DNA of 7,305 bases from Chloroflexota bacterium. Its GTDB lineage: Bacteria; Chloroflexota; Anaerolineae; UBA1429. The stretch is from NCBI GenBank assembly GCA_012515695.1, contig JAAYXX010000405.1, forward strand, positions 1 through 7,305, in the 5' to 3' direction. A program made the translations under genes and the position numbers. The notes beneath the pieces are model-generated. The model was not told the origin of the DNA. It saw only the letters and a list, made by a program, of their open reading frames with translations, and did no database searches. Each line of letters begins with the position of its first letter. Within the stretch, counting starts at the first letter, position 1. Below, piece after piece: positions 4,398-7,305 of this stretch.

Positions 4398-7305
4398 TCG
4401 CCCGTTGGAGCAACGCTATCAAGAGCGGGTGGCTATATGGCCTCATCTTGGGGCTATATCTGGGCCGCGTACTGGCCGAGAGCGCGCCCATGCCCTGGCG
4501 GGCTGTGCCCCTGCTGTTGCTGGCGTTGGCGAGCGTGGCCGTGGGGCTGGTCGCGGCCCAGTTGCTGCGGCGTGTGGCCGAGCGGCGCATAGCCGAGCGG
4601 CACATGGCCGAGCGCCGTGTGACCACACGACTGTGGCCGCTCGGCCTGCTGCTGGTGTATGTGCTGTGGCCCTGGGCATGGCCCGCGCTGGCTGGTGCGC
4701 TGGCGCTGGCTGTCGTTAGCCTGCTCTTGCTGTTGCATGTGTCGCCGCGTGCTGCAAGCTGGTGGCCGGAGGTTCTGGTGCTGGCGGGGGCGCTGGGCCT
4801 GTACCTGTCCACACTGGCGCCGGGCGTGCTCCCCGCCGATAGCGGCGAGTTCCAGTTGGTGAGCGGCGTGCTGGGCATTGCCCATCCCCCCGGCTATGCG
4901 CTGTATACGCTGCTGGGCAAGCTGTTCACCCTGTTGCCTGTGGGGAGTGTGGCCTATCGGGTGAACCTGTTTGGCGCTGTATGTGGGGCGCTGGCGCTGG
5001 CTGTGATTACCCGCAGCGTGCGGCGCGAAACAGGGTCTATGGCGGCGGGGCTGGCGGCGGCCCTGGCGGCGGCCCTGGTGCTGGGGTTGAGCGCCACTTT
5101 TTGGGCGCAAAGCGTTAGCGCCAACATTCGCAGCCTGACAGCCCTGTTCACCGCGTTATGCCTGGCGCTATTGCTGCGCTGGGGCGCGCTGGTGCGAGCG
5201 GAAGCCCGAGCGGGGGAAGCCCGCGCTTCCCGCTATCTGCTGGCGCTGGGCGTCTGCTTTGGGCTGGCCGTGGGCCATCATTCTTCGCTGGCCCTGCTGG
5301 CCCTGCCTTTTGTGGCCTATATCCTGTTGAGCGCCCCCGGCCTGCTGTCCAGGCCCCGCCAATGGGCGCCCGCGCTGGGCGGGTTCGCGGCGTCGTTCGT
5401 CGTGTTGCTCTATCTGCCCATTCGCAGCCGCATGGGCGCGCCCTTTGACCCGGAGCCGATTCGCACCTGGAGCGATTTTGTCGAGCACGTGCTGGCGAGC
5501 GGCTTTCGCGGGGATATGTTCTATTTTCGCAGCCTGCCCGACCTGGCCGCCCGGCTGGGCGTGTGGCGGAATGTCATGACGCTTCAGTTCGGCCCGCTGT
5601 TGCCCTGGATTATGCTGCTGGCCGCCTGGCCCATAGCGCGCCGCAACCCGCGCGCGCTGGTTCTGCTGGGGGGCACGTGGGCGGTCAATACGCTGACGGC
5701 GCTCACCTACCGCGCCCCGCAGACCGTCGAATATCTGCTCCCTTCTTATGTGGCGCTGGCGCTGCTGCTGGGCTATGGACTGGGGCTGGCGCTGCGTCGC
5801 CCCGCGCTCGAGCCGGGGCGCGCGCTGGCCGATGGCGGCCTGGCGGCGGATGTGGCGGCGACAGCCAACAAGCGCGGCAGCGCGCACCCCGCCCGTTGGC
5901 TGCAAGCGGCGGCCCATGCGTTCCCCGTGGCCGTAACGGTGGCGGTGTTGCTGGCCGCCGTCTGGCAGGGCATGAGCAATTACCCCGATTTCCGCGCCCT
6001 GCACGCTGATCGCTCGGCGGAAGAGTATGCGCAGACTATACTGGAGGACGCTCCGCAAGATGCGCTGATTCTCGCCAACTGGCACTATGCCACTGCCTTC
6101 TGGTACATGCAGACGGTGGAGGGACAGCGCCCCGACGTGCAAGTGACCTATGTTTACCCCGAAGGCTCGCTGCCCAACGAGCAGGTTTGGCTGCGCCGCG
6201 TCGAGGAGGCATTGTCCCACCGGCCCGTCATCGTTACCAACTGGTTCTATGCCTACGAAAGCACGCCCTACCACTGGCTCCCCTTCCACGGGGCGTGGCT
6301 GGCGCAAGAGGAACCGATGTCCGCGCCGCCCGACTATGCCATCACTCGCGCCGGGGAGTTTGCTGGGCCTGTGCGCGTGCTGGGCTATGAGCTGGACACA
6401 GAGAACCCCGCTCCCGGCGAGACGGTTAGCCTGCGGGTCTACTGGCAGCCAACCGGCTCGTGGGACCGCGATTACTCGGCGTTCGTGCAACTGTTGGGGC
6501 CGGGCGGCGTGGTGGGCCAGGGGGACATTCGCCATACTCCGCAAGAGTTTGTGCCCGGCGAAGTGCGGGTGGATGCCTATCGTTTCCCGCTGCTGTTGCA
6601 CACCCCGCCGGGGGAATACCGGCTGATTACCGGCTTTTACTACACCGACGACGCCGGATGGCATCGGCTGTCGGTGGACGGCGCACCGGCTGAGGGAGAC
6701 GCGCCCGGATCGGGCGGCGACCACCTGGAGCTAACCCGCCTCACCGTGCGCCCGGCAGACAGCGCTCTGCCTACACTACACCCCACCGATCAGCAATTTG
6801 CGGGCGGCCTGCGGCTGACGGGGGTGGACTATGACCGGGGCGTGAGCGGGCAAACGCGGGTCTACCTGCACTGGCGGCAGGATAACCCCTTGCCGCTATC
6901 CCTTGGCCCCTGGAAGAGCGCGACGGGCGCGCCGGTGGTGGCGCGGCTGTGGCTGGGGGATGATGTGGTGGCCCAGGGTGCGCTGCCCGCGTTAGCGCCG
7001 GGCGCGGCTACTACCGTGGCGCTGGACGTCCCCGCCGACGCGCGCGACCTGCGCCTCGATCTGGTCACAGACGCGGGCGCGCCGGTGACGCGGCTTGGCC
7101 CGTGGCATCGGGCGGTTGCAATGTCCACGCGGCTGCGCGTGCCGCTCGGCGCGCAGCGTTACGTGCCGCTGGGCGGGCAGATGGCCTTTGTGGGGCTGGG
7201 TAATCCCGCGGCGGCTGTCGGGGCGGGTGAAAGCGTCTGGCTGCGGCCCCGGTTCCTGGCCTTGCGCCCTCTGGTGACGGATTCAACCGTGTCTGTGGGC
7301 GTGCG
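4394..7305 (+). CDS. DUF2723 membrane glycosyltransferase-like protein with extracytoplasmic beta-sandwich repeats (3' end outside window)
   Basis: Open for 970 codons with no stop, so the gene continues past the window. Residues 1-145 hold about four to five hydrophobic segments, an N-terminal extension before the DUF2723 core. The core begins at LSTLAPGVLPADSGEF (138-153); Asp149 and Glu152 are the expected first-loop acidic residues of a GT-C-like fold. It continues with AHPPGYALYTLLGKLF (163-178), ATFWAQSVSANIRSL (234-248), GHHSS (294-298) and LYLPIR (339-344), ending in a last helix near 509-525. The rest is predicted outside the membrane: an ILANWHYATAFWY segment (559-571), then beta-rich repeats starting near 654, 800 and 930. 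GT-C enzymes use lipid-linked sugars on the outer face of the membrane, so a role in protein or glycan glycosylation is inferred, with substrates unknown. The ATG overlaps the stop of the GT4 gene. Leucine, alanine and GCG/CTG codons are very abundant. Confidence 0.85.
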   Translation, partial: MIARWSNAIKSGWLYGLILGLYLGRVLAESAPMPWRAVPLLLLALASVAVGLVAAQLLRRVAERRIAERHMAERRVTTRLWPLGLLLVYVLWPWAWPALAGALALAVVSLLLLLHVSPRAASWWPEVLVLAGALGLYLSTLAPGVLPADSGEFQLVSGVLGIAHPPGYALYTLLGKLFTLLPVGSVAYRVNLFGAVCGALALAVITRSVRRETGSMAAGLAAALAAALVLGLSATFWAQSVSANIRSLTALFTALCLALLLRWGALVRAEARAGEARASRYLLALGVCFGLAVGHHSSLALLALPFVAYILLSAPGLLSRPRQWAPALGGFAASFVVLLYLPIRSRMGAPFDPEPIRTWSDFVEHVLASGFRGDMFYFRSLPDLAARLGVWRNVMTLQFGPLLPWIMLLAAWPIARRNPRALVLLGGTWAVNTLTALTYRAPQTVEYLLPSYVALALLLGYGLGLALRRPALEPGRALADGGLAADVAATANKRGSAHPARWLQAAAHAFPVAVTVAVLLAAVWQGMSNYPDFRALHADRSAEEYAQTILEDAPQDALILANWHYATAFWYMQTVEGQRPDVQVTYVYPEGSLPNEQVWLRRVEEALSHRPVIVTNWFYAYESTPYHWLPFHGAWLAQEEPMSAPPDYAITRAGEFAGPVRVLGYELDTENPAPGETVSLRVYWQPTGSWDRDYSAFVQLLGPGGVVGQGDIRHTPQEFVPGEVRVDAYRFPLLLHTPPGEYRLITGFYYTDDAGWHRLSVDGAPAEGDAPGSGGDHLELTRLTVRPADSALPTLHPTDQQFAGGLRLTGVDYDRGVSGQTRVYLHWRQDNPLPLSLGPWKSATGAPVVARLWLGDDVVAQGALPALAPGAATTVALDVPADARDLRLDLVTDAGAPVTRLGPWHRAVAMSTRLRVPLGAQRYVPLGGQMAFVGLGNPAAAVGAGESVWLRPRFLALRPLVTDSTVSVGV
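4574..4618 (+). repeat. Three tandem 15-base repeats encoding VAERR/IAERH/MAERR
   Basis: Three adjacent in-frame copies of a GCCGAGCGGCRC-centred unit (4574-4588, 4589-4603, 4604-4618) encode residues 61-75 of the DUF2723 protein. They form a charged linker between the second and third hydrophobic segments. The arginine-rich loop is probably cytoplasmic by the positive-inside rule. Confidence 0.7.

Noticed and set aside
5209..5233. Bulged inverted repeat (GCGGGGGAAGC ... GCTTCCCGC) inside the DUF2723 gene
   Set aside because: It lies within an Ala/Arg/Glu-rich coding stretch where repetitive GC-rich codons create such pairings; no sign of function.
5168..6724. 518-residue open frame on the minus strand inside the DUF2723 gene
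   Set aside because: Its product is rich in Arg, Gln, His and Pro with no recognisable motif, typical of the antisense of a GC-rich coding frame; the plus-strand frame has clear family motifs throughout.

Overview
The window is a stretch of GC-rich bacterial chromosome with housekeeping and envelope genes. The gene content (a DUF2723 membrane glycosyltransferase with extracytoplasmic beta-sandwich repeats, a free-standing corrinoid protein, a DUF92 membrane protein) and the recognisable -10 boxes suggest a Chloroflexota bacterium, possibly Anaerolineae-like. That placement is inference from protein flavour, not a database result.

Left part, all read from the minus strand: the 5' end of ruvB (Holliday-junction helicase, cut by the window edge); a hairpin-rich gap holding a UUCG-loop terminator and the ruvB promoter; a complete methyltransferase-type corrinoid protein gene with a strong ribosome site and its own likely promoter; then a tightly spaced pair of membrane protein genes, a five-helix protein with a PH-like/DUF1648-like architecture followed 10 bases later by a DUF92 protein.

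A 261-base divergent intergenic region (2979-3239) carries back-to-back sigma-70-type promoters, TTGACG-18-TATAAT leftward and TTGCTC-17-TATAAT rightward. The rightward promoter gives a leader of about 110 bases with a hairpin.

Right part, plus strand: a GT-B family 4 glycosyltransferase whose stop overlaps (ATGA) the start of a very large DUF2723 protein. The latter stays open for 970 codons to the window end. It has an N-terminal membrane portion with a DSGEF motif and a C-terminal extracytoplasmic part with what look like three diverged beta-sandwich repeats. The two are translationally coupled and probably work on the same surface glycan or glycoprotein pathway, the GT4 on the cytoplasmic side and the DUF2723 protein on the outer side.

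No tRNA, rRNA, CRISPR array, insertion sequence or phage gene was seen. I found no convincing undescribed system. The most interesting points are the modular DUF2723 protein, the orphan corrinoid protein, and the run of hairpins between the corrinoid gene and ruvB.
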